Program-made: the position numbers and the translations under genes
The notes under the pieces: model-generated
What the model was told of the DNA's origin: nothing
The model's database searches: none
The model's input: the letters and a program-made list of their open reading frames with translations, nothing else
In this document: positions 24,819 through 32,326 of the stretch, one piece after another
How positions within the stretch are numbered: the stretch's first letter is position 1
How the letters are laid out: every line of letters begins with the position of its first letter
From: Hyphomonadaceae bacterium
GTDB lineage: Bacteria; Pseudomonadota; Alphaproteobacteria; Rhizobiales; Hyphomicrobiaceae
DNA length: 64,000 nt
Assembly (NCBI GenBank): GCA_019747815.1
Contig: JAIEQJ010000022.1
Location: 124,001 to 188,000 of the forward strand
Direction of reading: 5' to 3'

Positions 24819-25562
24819 ATGCCCCGCTACCGTCTCATCCTCGAATACGACGGCACGCCGTTCGTCGGCTGGCAGGTGCAGGCGCTGGGCGCCTCCGTGC
24901 AGGGCCGCCTCACCGAGGCGATCCGCAAGTTCTCGGGCGAAACCGTGTCGCTGCGGGGCGCCGGCCGCACCGATGCCGGCGTGCATGCGCTGGGGCAGGT
25001 GGCGCATTTCGATCTGGAGCGCGCGTGGCCGGCCGAGACGGTCAGAGCGGCCGTCAACTTCCATCTCAAGCCCGATCCGATCGCCATCCTCGAGTGCACC
25101 CCGGCGTCGGCGGAGTTCGACGCGCGCTTCAGCGCGATCGCGCGGCACTATCGCTATCGCATTCTGGCGCGGCCGGCGCCGCCGGTGCTCGATCGCGACC
25201 GGGTGTGGTGGGTGCCCCAGTCTCTGTCCGCCGCTGCCATGCGCGAAGCGGCGGCAGCGCTCGTCGGCCGGCACGATTTCACGACCTTTCGCGCCGCCGG
25301 CTGCCAGGCCAGATCGCCCGTCAAGACGCTGGACCGGCTCGCGGTTGCGGCGACGGGAGACGAGATCATCATCGAGGCGTCGGCACGCTCCTTCCTGCAC
25401 AACCAGGTGCGCTCCATGGTGGGCTCGCTCAAGCTGGTCGGCGAAGGCAAATGGCGCGCCGGTGATCTCGCCGCGGCGCTTGCCGCCAGGGATCGCGCGG
25501 CCTGCGGACCGGTGGCGCCGGCGCGCGGGTTGTACCTGGTGCAGGTGGACTACGCGCCATAG
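24819..25562 (+). CDS. truA: tRNA pseudouridine38-40 synthase
   Basis: The 247-residue product converts uridines 38-40 of the tRNA anticodon stem-loop to pseudouridine. The catalytic motif GRTDAGVHA places Asp52 as nucleophile. Other TruA signatures are [10 protein letters not shown] (10-19), [17 protein letters not shown] and [11 protein letters not shown]. Together with def and fmt it forms the translation-related cluster common in Hyphomicrobiales. The start is the first Met and matches family length. Confidence 0.97.
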   Translation: MPRYRLILEYDGTPFVGWQVQALGASVQGRLTEAIRKFSGETVSLRGAGRTDAGVHALGQVAHFDLERAWPAETVRAAVNFHLKPDPIAILECTPASAEFDARFSAIARHYRYRILARPAPPVLDRDRVWWVPQSLSAAAMREAAAALVGRHDFTTFRAAGCQARSPVKTLDRLAVAATGDEIIIEASARSFLHNQVRSMVGSLKLVGEGKWRAGDLAAALAARDRAACGPVAPARGLYLVQVDYAP

Positions 25563-25667
25563 CCGCCAGCGCTGCGCGGGCATGGGGCCACCCGCCCTTG
25601 TTTGTCCGCTGCTGGCCGCAGACATGTTGCGCGCGGTGCATGCCAGACGGCCGGTGCCCTCTCCCCC

Positions 25668-25706
25668 GCGGACGTGGTGGAACCGGTAGACACACAGGAC
25701 TTAAAA
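25668..25706 (+). pseudogene. 5' half of a tRNA-Leu(UAA), broken by an integrated element
   Basis: GCGGACG-TG-GTG...CAC-A-CAGGA-CTTAAAA reads as a normal class II tRNA-Leu from base 1 to the end of the anticodon loop (anticodon TAA, no intron). The next bases are GCCAAAAATTTTC instead of the expected TCCTG, so the 3' strand of the anticodon stem, variable arm, T-arm and acceptor are missing. No matching 3' half is found elsewhere in the window. An integrase remnant follows, so this is probably a decayed attachment site. Confidence 0.85.
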
Positions 25707-25845
25707 GCCAAAAATTTTCAGAACCAAGAATTCATTTTTCTGTCCAAATCAGCGCCATGCACTCGCTTCTGAAATCGCTCGGAAGCGCAAGAAGTCTTAC
25801 GCAGTCCTTACGCACTTTTGCTCCCGCGCGACGTGGCTCGTCTGC

Positions 25846-26200
25846 TTGCGGAAGTTTATGCCCAACCACGTCCTCATGGGCGGCAAGCTCCACGTCTACA
25901 AGCGGGACAACAGCCCGCTATTGGCAGTGCTCGAGCTGCATCGGCGGCAAGAACCGCCGCATGAGCACCAAGGCCGAGAGCCTGGCGCACGCCAAGGAAG
26001 TGGCCGAGGACCGGTATCTGGAGCTGTGCGGCAAGCACAAGCGCGGCGAGCTTAAGAGCGGCAAAAGCTTCAATTTCGTGGCCGACCAGTTCGAGCGCGA
26101 GTACGAGATCATCACGCGCCAAGACATCGTGCATCCCGACGTCCGCAGAGGTTTGATCGGCTCGTTGCAGCACGGCACAGGAAGCCCGATCTCAGTTGAC
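25846..26200 (+). pseudogene. Tyrosine-type site-specific integrase, N-terminal remnant with frameshift
   Basis: The frame MPNHVLMGGKLHVYKRDNSP is followed, in another frame from about 25918, by WQCSSCIGGKNRRMSTKAES and then LAHAKEVAEDRYLELCGK and LKSGKSFNFVADQFEREYEI. Together they match the arm-binding and SAM-like N-terminal regions of alphaproteobacterial phage integrases. The catalytic domain (R-H-R-Y) is absent; the match stops near ITRQD. So the gene carries a frameshift near 25918 and lacks about two thirds of its length. It lies 140 bases from the tRNA half, as expected for an island end. Confidence 0.75.
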
Positions 26201-26323
26201 CAGCATTTCCGGATTGTTGGTCAACTCGTTCGGCTTGGTCGTTTTGACGACGATATAAAGAGCCGGATATGAGCCAAGTTTATCCGGCATTTCAGATCAG
26301 TGCGTTTCTCGGATTCCTATCAT

Positions 26324-26422
26324 TATACGCGGGTGCGTATATGTACTATTTATACGCGATCGCGTATGTAATTGATTTATACGCAAAAGCGCATATTGAC
26401 GTTATATACGCACTCGCGTATA
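26324..26422. promoter_or_regulatory. Four phased operator palindromes upstream of hipBA
   Basis: TATACGC-N4-GCGTATA occurs at 26324-26341 and 26405-26422 in perfect form. 26351-26368 (TATACGC-N4-GCGTATG) and 26378-26395 (TATACGC-N4-GCGCATA) each have one change. Starts are exactly 27 bp apart, about 2.5 helical turns, and the last ends eight bases before the hipB start codon. By analogy with E. coli HipB, which binds several operators in its own promoter, these are proposed HipB sites. Confidence 0.85.
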
Positions 26423-26430
26423 TTGGAAGC

Positions 26431-26682
26431 ATGACCCAGTTTGCCCGCACACCCCAGCAGCTCGGGGCCCTGATCCGCCGGGCCCGCCGCCAGGCCGCCC
26501 TGACCCAGGGCGCGCTCGGCGCCAAGATGGGCGCGCGGCAGGCCACCATCTCCACGCTGGAAGCGGGTGAGCCCGCCACGCAGCTGCGCACTCTAATGGA
26601 CGCACTCGCCGCGCTCGATCTTGAACTCGTCATCCGCCCGCGCAGCAAGACCGCGCCCAAAGACATCGAGAACCTGTTCTGA
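26431..26682 (+). CDS. hipB: HipB antitoxin, XRE-family helix-turn-helix repressor
   Basis: The 83-residue protein has a compact Cro/CI-type helix-turn-helix (LGALIRRARRQAALTQGALG, then ATISTLEAGEPATQLRTL) and a C-terminal tail DLELVIRPRS that in HipB forms the shared beta-sheet of the dimer. It should bind HipA to neutralise it and repress the operon. The ATG at 26431 is preferred to the upstream start at 26269, which would read through the operator array. The stop overlaps the hipA start (TGATG), giving translational coupling. Confidence 0.93.
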   Translation: MTQFARTPQQLGALIRRARRQAALTQGALGAKMGARQATISTLEAGEPATQLRTLMDALAALDLELVIRPRSKTAPKDIENLF

Positions 26683-27995
26683 TGGCCCGGCGGCGCAAGC
26701 ATCCGCCACTCAACGTCTTTCTGAACGGCCGCCTGGTCGGGCGGCTGCGCCGGGAAAGCACGGGCGCCATCGACTTCCAGTATGATGACAGCTGGCTTGA
26801 GTGGGAGAGCGCCATCCCCGTCTCCCTCTCCCTGCCCCTGCGCGAAGACCGCTACATTGGCGCACCGGTCAGCGCCGTCTTTGAAAACCTCCTGCCCGAC
26901 AGCGAGGTATTCAAGCAGCGCTTGGCCGAACGCTCCGGTGCCGAGGGTAAGGACGCCTATAGTCTTTTGGCCGCCGTTGGCCGTGATTGCGTCGGAGCCT
27001 TGCAGTTCCTGCCGGAAGGCATGGAACCCGATGCGCCCAACAAGGTCAAAGGCCGCGCCGTGACCGAGGCCGACATCGCCAAAATTCTCGCCAATCTGGC
27101 ACGCAGCCCGCTTGGTATCGGCGAAGACCAGGATTTTCGTATTTCACTGGCCGGTGCCCAGGAAAAGACCGCGCTGCTTTTTTGGCGCAAGCGCTGGCTC
27201 CTGCCGCACGGCACGACGGCAACGACGCATATCATCAAGCCGCAGATCAGCAAACTGGAAAGCGGCATCGACCTGTCGAACAGCGTCGAGAACGAATATC
27301 TGTGCCTGAAGCTGGTGGAAGCGTTTGGCCTCCCCGCTGCACACGCCGAGATCACCAAGTTCGCCGGACGGCGCGCGCTTGTCATTGAACGCTTCGATCG
27401 TCGCCGCACGCGCGATCAGCGCCTGTTGCGCCTGCCGCAGGAAGATTGCTGTCAGGCCCTCGGGTTTCCACCCACACGCAAATATCAAGCCGACGGAGGC
27501 CCTGGCATCCGCCAGATTATCGACCTCCTGAAGGGCAGCGACGAGGCTCGGGAAGACCAGAGCCGGTTCTTGAAAGCCCAGATCGTGTTCTGGGTGCTCG
27601 CCAACACCGACGCCCACGCCAAGAACTACAGCTTGCACCTGGCCCCGGGTGGACGATTCCGGCTGGCTCCCATCTACGATGTCGTGTCCGTGCAGCCCAG
27701 CATCGATGCAGGTGAGGTCGAGCCCAAGCGGGCCAAGCTTGCCATGCCGGTCGGCAAGAACCGGCACAACGTCCTGCACAGCGTGCTGCCACGACATTTC
27801 TTGCAGACGGCGAAATTGTGCGGCATTCCTCAGACGACCGCCAAAGCCATCATGGAAGAGCTCGGCGACACGGGAGCCGCCGCCATCGATAAAGTAATTG
27901 GCGAGCTTCCAAAAGGCTTCCCCCAGAAGCTGGCCAAGTCCATTGCCGATGGAGCAAAGGCAAGGCTCGGCAAGATCGCCGACGCAGACCAATAA
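26682..27995 (+). CDS. hipA: HipA serine/threonine kinase toxin
   Basis: The 437-residue product is full length for HipA, a kinase that in E. coli phosphorylates glutamyl-tRNA synthetase and causes growth arrest and persistence. The N-subdomain has NVFLNGRLVGRL and the couple-HipA fold. The kinase part shows SLAGAQEK (155-162, ATP loop), ERFDR (236-240), the catalytic NTDAHAKNYS (Asp310, Asn315) and IYDVV (Asp333, metal). No inactivating change is seen. It is coupled to hipB and lies in the integrated island; base composition around the promoter is clearly AT-richer than the host. Confidence 0.95.
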   Translation: MARRRKHPPLNVFLNGRLVGRLRRESTGAIDFQYDDSWLEWESAIPVSLSLPLREDRYIGAPVSAVFENLLPDSEVFKQRLAERSGAEGKDAYSLLAAVGRDCVGALQFLPEGMEPDAPNKVKGRAVTEADIAKILANLARSPLGIGEDQDFRISLAGAQEKTALLFWRKRWLLPHGTTATTHIIKPQISKLESGIDLSNSVENEYLCLKLVEAFGLPAAHAEITKFAGRRALVIERFDRRRTRDQRLLRLPQEDCCQALGFPPTRKYQADGGPGIRQIIDLLKGSDEAREDQSRFLKAQIVFWVLANTDAHAKNYSLHLAPGGRFRLAPIYDVVSVQPSIDAGEVEPKRAKLAMPVGKNRHNVLHSVLPRHFLQTAKLCGIPQTTAKAIMEELGDTGAAAIDKVIGELPKGFPQKLAKSIADGAKARLGKIADADQ

Positions 27996-28109
27996 CGCCG
28001 CGCCTTGCGCGGAAATGCCTTCGCGTTGGCTCCTTGACACCGCAGCCGGACAATGGCGAGGGCCTTTGCCCTCTAAAATCAGGCCCTGGAGGCCGTTGAG
28101 CCCACGGTC

Positions 28110-28349
28110 ATGAACGCGATGGCCTTCATCGACGGGCAGAATCTCTACCGCCACGCCGAGGTGGTCGAGGAGGTGAAGGCCATATCGAAGGAGCAGGACC
28201 GTTGGATAAAATTGGTATCGGCATTTCCTTCTGGACCTGGTGCCACCGCAACGAGGGGAATAGCGGGCACAGCCTGGCATCGCATGGATCAAGAGACATA
28301 CGATAGATGCCTTGATCGCTATGACTACCGACCCAAGAAGTTCCAGTGA
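28110..28349 (+). pseudogene. NYN-domain protein with large in-frame internal deletion
   Basis: The first residues MNAMAFIDGQNLYRHA match the start of NYN/PIN-type nuclease domains (first catalytic Asp in FIDGQNLY). From EVVEEVKAISKEQDRWIK onward the frame matches the last part of the same family (…WIKLVSAFP, GTAWHRMDQETYDRCLD, DYRPKK). The central part with the remaining catalytic acidic residues, more than 100 residues in full-length relatives as I recall them, is missing although the frame is kept. It is likely a non-functional remnant of a restriction-like or RNA-decay gene in the island. Confidence 0.6.
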
Positions 28350-28373
28350 TGCGGCCGGGATGATCGGCGGCGC

Positions 28374-29342
28374 CTACACGACCTGGTTCTGAAGCGCGGT
28401 CTCGCCCCGCCACAGCCGGTCCAGGTTCTCCAGCAGGATGTCGATCACCGCATCCTCATAGCGCTGGGTCTCGCCGGCCGTGTGCGGCGTCAGCAGCACA
28501 TTGGACATGGCCCATAGCGGCGAGGATGGCGCCAGCGGCTCCTCGCGCGTCACGTCGAGCCCCGCGGCGGCGATGCGGCCGGCCCGCAGCGCCTCGATCA
28601 GGGCCGCCTCGTCCACCACCCGGCCGCGCGCCACGTTGATGAGATGCGCCGTCGGCCGCATGGCGGCGAGCGCGCGTGCGTCGATCAGATGCTCGGTGTC
28701 CGGGGTCAGGGGGCAGGTCAGGGCGACGACATCGGCCTGTGCGAGCAGCTCCGGCAGCCGGTCGTGGCCCAGGACCGCATCCGCGCCGGCCGCTCCCGTG
28801 TCGGGATTGCGCTTGGTGGCGATCACGCGCATGTCGAAGGCCTTGGCCAGCTTGGCGAGCTTGCCGCCGATGCGCCCCATGCCGACGATCAGGAGCGTCT
28901 TGCCCCCCAGCTCATCCTCGCGCGCCGCAATCTCCGAGATCATGCCGCGCCAGTGCTTCTTGTGCTGGTTGTCGCGCGCCTCGGGCAGGCGACGATGCAG
29001 GGCCAGCATCAGCGCCATGGCGTGCTCGGCGACGGCTTGCGCGTTCACGCCGGCGGCGCTGGCGAGGCGGATGCCGTGCGCCCTGAGGACATCCTTGTCG
29101 TAGACGTCGACGCCCGAGCTGATCGACTGGATGAACTTGAGCCTCCTGGCCAGGCCCGCCAGCTCGTTCTTCCACAGCATGGAGACGACGAGAACGTCCG
29201 TTGCCGGCAGCTGCTGCAGCAACTCCTGTGACGAGCGCACCTCGACGTAGGCCATGCCGGTCGCGCGCAGCGCGAAACGCTCGGCGAGGCGGTAGGCCGC
29301 ATGGGCAAAGCAGATCTTGAGGCGGTCCTTCGCGGGCAGCAT
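28374..29342 (-). CDS. D-2-hydroxyacid dehydrogenase family protein
   Basis: The 322-residue product has the split substrate domain and Rossmann domain of this family. The NAD-binding loop is LLIVGMGRIGGKLAKLAKAF. The catalytic Arg is in INVARGRVVDEAAL, the Glu in LDVTREEPLA and the His in LLTPHTAG. Members reduce 2-keto acids to D-2-hydroxy acids or act on related substrates such as phosphoglycerate or glyoxylate. The lack of an Asp after the second strand (VIATKRNP, with Lys-Arg instead) suggests NADP(H) use. Its stop is just beyond the island. The next gene on the same strand starts 11 bases upstream. Confidence 0.9.
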   Translation of the reverse strand: MLPAKDRLKICFAHAAYRLAERFALRATGMAYVEVRSSQELLQQLPATDVLVVSMLWKNELAGLARRLKFIQSISSGVDVYDKDVLRAHGIRLASAAGVNAQAVAEHAMALMLALHRRLPEARDNQHKKHWRGMISEIAAREDELGGKTLLIVGMGRIGGKLAKLAKAFDMRVIATKRNPDTGAAGADAVLGHDRLPELLAQADVVALTCPLTPDTEHLIDARALAAMRPTAHLINVARGRVVDEAALIEALRAGRIAAAGLDVTREEPLAPSSPLWAMSNVLLTPHTAGETQRYEDAVIDILLENLDRLWRGETALQNQVV

Positions 29343-29353
29343 CCGGCCAATCC

Positions 29354-30193
29354 TTAGAACACGCGTAGCGGGAAGTAGCGCAGCAGCAGCTCCTCATACC
29401 GGCCGCTTTCGCGCATGCGCCGCAAGGCCGAGTTGATCAGGGTCTTGAGCTGTGCATCGTCGCGCTTGATGGCGATGCCGATGCCGTCGCCGAAATACCT
29501 GGGCTCCGCGAAGGGGCCGCCCTTGAACTCGCAACAGGCCTTCGACGCCGTGCCGTTGAGCCAGAATGCCAGGCTGATGCCGTCGTCGAACAGGAAATCG
29601 ACGGCCCCGACGATCAGCGCATCGCGGGCGAGCTCCACGGTCTCGAACACGCGGATCGAGCTGTCGCGGAAGAAGGTGCGCAGATAGGCCTCGTGCGCGG
29701 TGCCCTTGGCGACGGCGATCCGCTTGCCCTCCAGGCCTTCCGGCGTGGCATCGAGCGGGGCTGAGCCGCGCTTGCCGGCAAAGCGGGCGGGCGTGAAGTA
29801 ATAGCGGTCCGTGAAGTCGGCGATCTTGAGCGTGTTGGGCGTCACCCTGTGGGAGGCGATGACGGCCTCCGCCTCGCCCTTGGCCAGCGCCGGAAGCAGG
29901 GCGGCCCAGGGCCGCACCTGGATATCACAGGCGGCGTCGACCTCCAGGCAGATGGCGCGCGCCACATCCACGTTGAAGCCGGTCAGCACATTGTCTTCGT
30001 CGAAGTAGTTGAAAGGCGGGAAGTCGCCGTCCGTGAGAAAGCGGATGGCCACGCGCCGCGGCTGATCGCGCTCGGCGCCCTCCGCGTCCGGCGTGGGCGC
30101 CTGCGCGGCGACGGGCGGCATCAGCGCCAGCATCGCCGCGAGCCCAACAAAAAGTAAGGCGGCCGCCGCGCGGTGGATCTGTACAGTTCTCAT
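29354..30193 (-). CDS. Periplasmic solute-binding protein, family 3 (amino-acid type)
   Basis: The 279-residue product has a signal peptide (ALLFVGLAAMLALMPPVAAQA) and the SBP_bac_3 fold. Signatures are VAIRFLTDGDFPPFNYFDED near the N-terminus, LTGFNVDVARAICLE, TDRYYFTPARF and GIGIAIKRDDAQL. Such proteins deliver amino acids or organic acids to ABC importers or sense them. No permease or ATPase gene is adjacent, so it is an orphan here. It is transcribed with the hydroxyacid dehydrogenase downstream, which hints at a shared substrate, but this is only inference. Confidence 0.85.
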   Translation of the reverse strand: MRTVQIHRAAAALLFVGLAAMLALMPPVAAQAPTPDAEGAERDQPRRVAIRFLTDGDFPPFNYFDEDNVLTGFNVDVARAICLEVDAACDIQVRPWAALLPALAKGEAEAVIASHRVTPNTLKIADFTDRYYFTPARFAGKRGSAPLDATPEGLEGKRIAVAKGTAHEAYLRTFFRDSSIRVFETVELARDALIVGAVDFLFDDGISLAFWLNGTASKACCEFKGGPFAEPRYFGDGIGIAIKRDDAQLKTLINSALRRMRESGRYEELLLRYFPLRVF

Positions 30194-30236
30194 GCGTATG
30201 CGGCCTATTTTGCGGCGATGGGGGCATCCAGCGGCT

Positions 30237-32162
30237 ATGCACGGCAGTGCGCGGTCTCGCTTTGCTCAAGCCAGCACAGCGATTCCCGGCGATAGTCTAG
30301 CGCGCGCTTCGCGGACGGGACAGCCGGTCGCCACCGGCACTGACCCGCCGTCGCAGGATGATCAATACGCCTTCCTTCTGCAAGCTGGCATCAGCGGCCT
30401 GGCACTGGCGATCGCTGCGGCGCAAGCCCGCCGCACCGGCGCGGCCACCCACGAGGTGCTGATCGCGGCGGGAGAGATCTCGCCGATGGCCTACGCGTCC
30501 GCCTTGGCCCACCGGCTCGGCGTGCCCGCGATCGGCTGGGACGTCGTGATCGGCCAGGCCAAAGGCAATGGCGTGGCAGCGCAAAATCTTTTCGCGCCTG
30601 TCGGCGGTCGGCCCCATCGCGTCCTGTGCGCCGAGGCGGCAACGCCGGCTGCGCTCGGCGCCAGCGTGGCGGCGCTGCGGGCGCGCGGCCTCGACGTGGC
30701 GCTCGCCTCGCGCTTCCGCCTGGACGCGGCCCGCGAGGCGCACCTGCAGGTCGAGCGGCTCGAGCATGCGGTCGGCAGCCTGGCGCGCCGGCAGCCGGCC
30801 TGCTCCGCCGCGGGCAGCATCTGGATCTGGCAGGTCGTGGCCGCCGCCGTCGCCGTCGGGCTGATTATCGGCGGCATCTGGGTGCAACCGCATGCGGCGA
30901 TCGCCGTGCTGTCGGGCATCATCGCCGTGCCCTTCCTGTGCGTGACGCTGCTGCGTGTCGCGGCGCTGCGCGAGGTTGCCACGTCCCCGCCCGCCGGCAT
31001 GCCCCGGCGGCAGATGGACCTCACGCGCCTGCCGCAGGGTCCGCTGCCCTTCTACACCATCCTGGTTCCCCTGTTTCGGGAGGCCAAGGTGCTGCCCGGG
31101 CTGGTGCAATCCCTCGATGCGCTCGTCTACCCGAAGGCAAGGCTTGAAATTCTGCTCGTGCTGGAAGCCGTCGATGCCGAGATGCAGGCGGCCGTGCTGG
31201 CCATGCGCCTGCCCGGCAACTTTCGCACCATCCTGGTGCCGAGCGGGGCGCCGCAGACCAAGCCCAAGGCGCTCAACTACGCGCTGCCATTCACCCGCGG
31301 CGAGTATGTCGTGGTGTATGACGCCGAGGATCGGCCGGAGCCCGACCAGCTCCTGCGGGCCTTGACCGTGTTTCGGCACGGTCCGGCCAATCTGGGCTGC
31401 GTTCAGGCCCAGCTCAACATCTACAACCCGCGCGCAAGCTGGCTCACGCGCCAGTTCACAATCGAGTACTCGGCCCTGTTCGACGCCGTCCTGCCGGCGC
31501 TGGCGCGGCTCGGTCTGCCCGTGCCGCTGGGCGGCACATCCAATCATTTCCGGCGCGAGACGCTGCTCGCCTGCGGCGGCTGGGATCCGTTCAACGTCAC
31601 CGAGGATGCCGACCTCGGCTTTCGCATCGCGCGCTGCGGCTGGCGAACGGCCATTCTTGCCTCGACCACGTGGGAGGAGGCCCCGGCAGCGCTCGGCCCC
31701 TGGATCAGGCAGCGCACGCGCTGGCTGAAGGGGTGGATGCAGACCTATCTGGTGCACACACGCGAGCCCGGCCGGCTCAACGCGGAGCTTGGTCTGCGCG
31801 GGGCGCTCGGGCTTCACGTCGTGATGGGCGCGCTTCTTCTGTCGGCGCTGGTGCATCCGCTGTTCTACCTCCTCTTCGCCTATCATGCGCTGGCGGGGGA
31901 CTTGCTCGCGCCTGCGGAGACGGCCGCCGGCACGGTGTTGTGGGGCATGGCCTGCATCAACCTGGCCGCCGGCTACCTCTCCGCCATCCTCGTCGGCATC
32001 CTGAGCGTGTGGCGGCGCGGGCGGCGCGACCTCGCCCGATCGGCGCTGGGGATGCCCGTGGCCTGGCTGCTGATGTCGGTCGCCGCCTATCGCGCGCTCA
32101 CCCAGCTCATCCGCGATCCCTATCTGTGGGAGAAGACGGAGCACGGCGTGGATGCGGACTAG
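30237..32162 (+). CDS. Membrane glycosyltransferase, GT2 family, with N-terminal GspE/MshEN-like domain
   Basis: The protein of about 640 residues begins with a domain resembling the type II secretion ATPase N-domain (HEVLIAAGEISPMAYASALA, LGVPAIGWD), followed by two membrane spans. A family 2 glycosyltransferase comes next: TILVPLFREAKVLPGLV, VVYDAEDRPEPDQ (DxD), NVTEDADLGFRI and QRTRWLKGWMQT (QxxRW). Three or four spans follow. This is a cellulose synthase-like layout for polymer synthesis across the inner membrane. The start is uncertain: ATG codons at 30198 and 30237 are possible, and the earlier GTG overlaps the divergent gene. The stop TAG is the end of the CTAG element. Confidence 0.87.
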   Translation: MHGSARSRFAQASTAIPGDSLARASRTGQPVATGTDPPSQDDQYAFLLQAGISGLALAIAAAQARRTGAATHEVLIAAGEISPMAYASALAHRLGVPAIGWDVVIGQAKGNGVAAQNLFAPVGGRPHRVLCAEAATPAALGASVAALRARGLDVALASRFRLDAAREAHLQVERLEHAVGSLARRQPACSAAGSIWIWQVVAAAVAVGLIIGGIWVQPHAAIAVLSGIIAVPFLCVTLLRVAALREVATSPPAGMPRRQMDLTRLPQGPLPFYTILVPLFREAKVLPGLVQSLDALVYPKARLEILLVLEAVDAEMQAAVLAMRLPGNFRTILVPSGAPQTKPKALNYALPFTRGEYVVVYDAEDRPEPDQLLRALTVFRHGPANLGCVQAQLNIYNPRASWLTRQFTIEYSALFDAVLPALARLGLPVPLGGTSNHFRRETLLACGGWDPFNVTEDADLGFRIARCGWRTAILASTTWEEAPAALGPWIRQRTRWLKGWMQTYLVHTREPGRLNAELGLRGALGLHVVMGALLLSALVHPLFYLLFAYHALAGDLLAPAETAAGTVLWGMACINLAAGYLSAILVGILSVWRRGRRDLARSALGMPVAWLLMSVAAYRALTQLIRDPYLWEKTEHGVDAD

Positions 32163-32326
32163 TGTGATTCAGATCGAGAAATTCGCCCGTCCTCGCAGCA
32201 CGCCTACTGAGCGAATTTCTCGATCTGAATCACACTAGCACCATGAGCTTGCTTGTGTCCTTTCGATCGCGAAGTTCGTTCAGCGCCTGCTGCAAGATCC
32301 GGCGAACTTCGCGATCGGGACACTAG
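32159..32326. repeat. CTAG-bounded double-palindrome element, copy B
   Basis: The 168-base element is an inverted copy of the one at 13823-13987. The hairpin at this left end has nearly perfect long arms, CTAGTGTGATTCAGATCGAG against CTCGATCTGAATCACACTAG, extended by AAATTCGC/GCGAATTT. It lies between two convergent genes. The left CTAG gives the stop of the glycosyltransferase gene, and the right CTAG gives, on the other strand, the stop of the coiled-coil gene. It may also serve as a two-way terminator. Confidence 0.9.

Noticed and set aside
25668-25706. Second group I intron in the downstream tRNA-Leu half
   Set aside because: The sequence after the anticodon loop has no group I core motifs and no 3' tRNA half follows; an integrase remnant does.
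30297-32144. 615-codon open frame opposite the glycosyltransferase
   Set aside because: Its low-complexity, His/Arg/Gly-rich translation shows no domain, while the sense strand has GT2 motifs.
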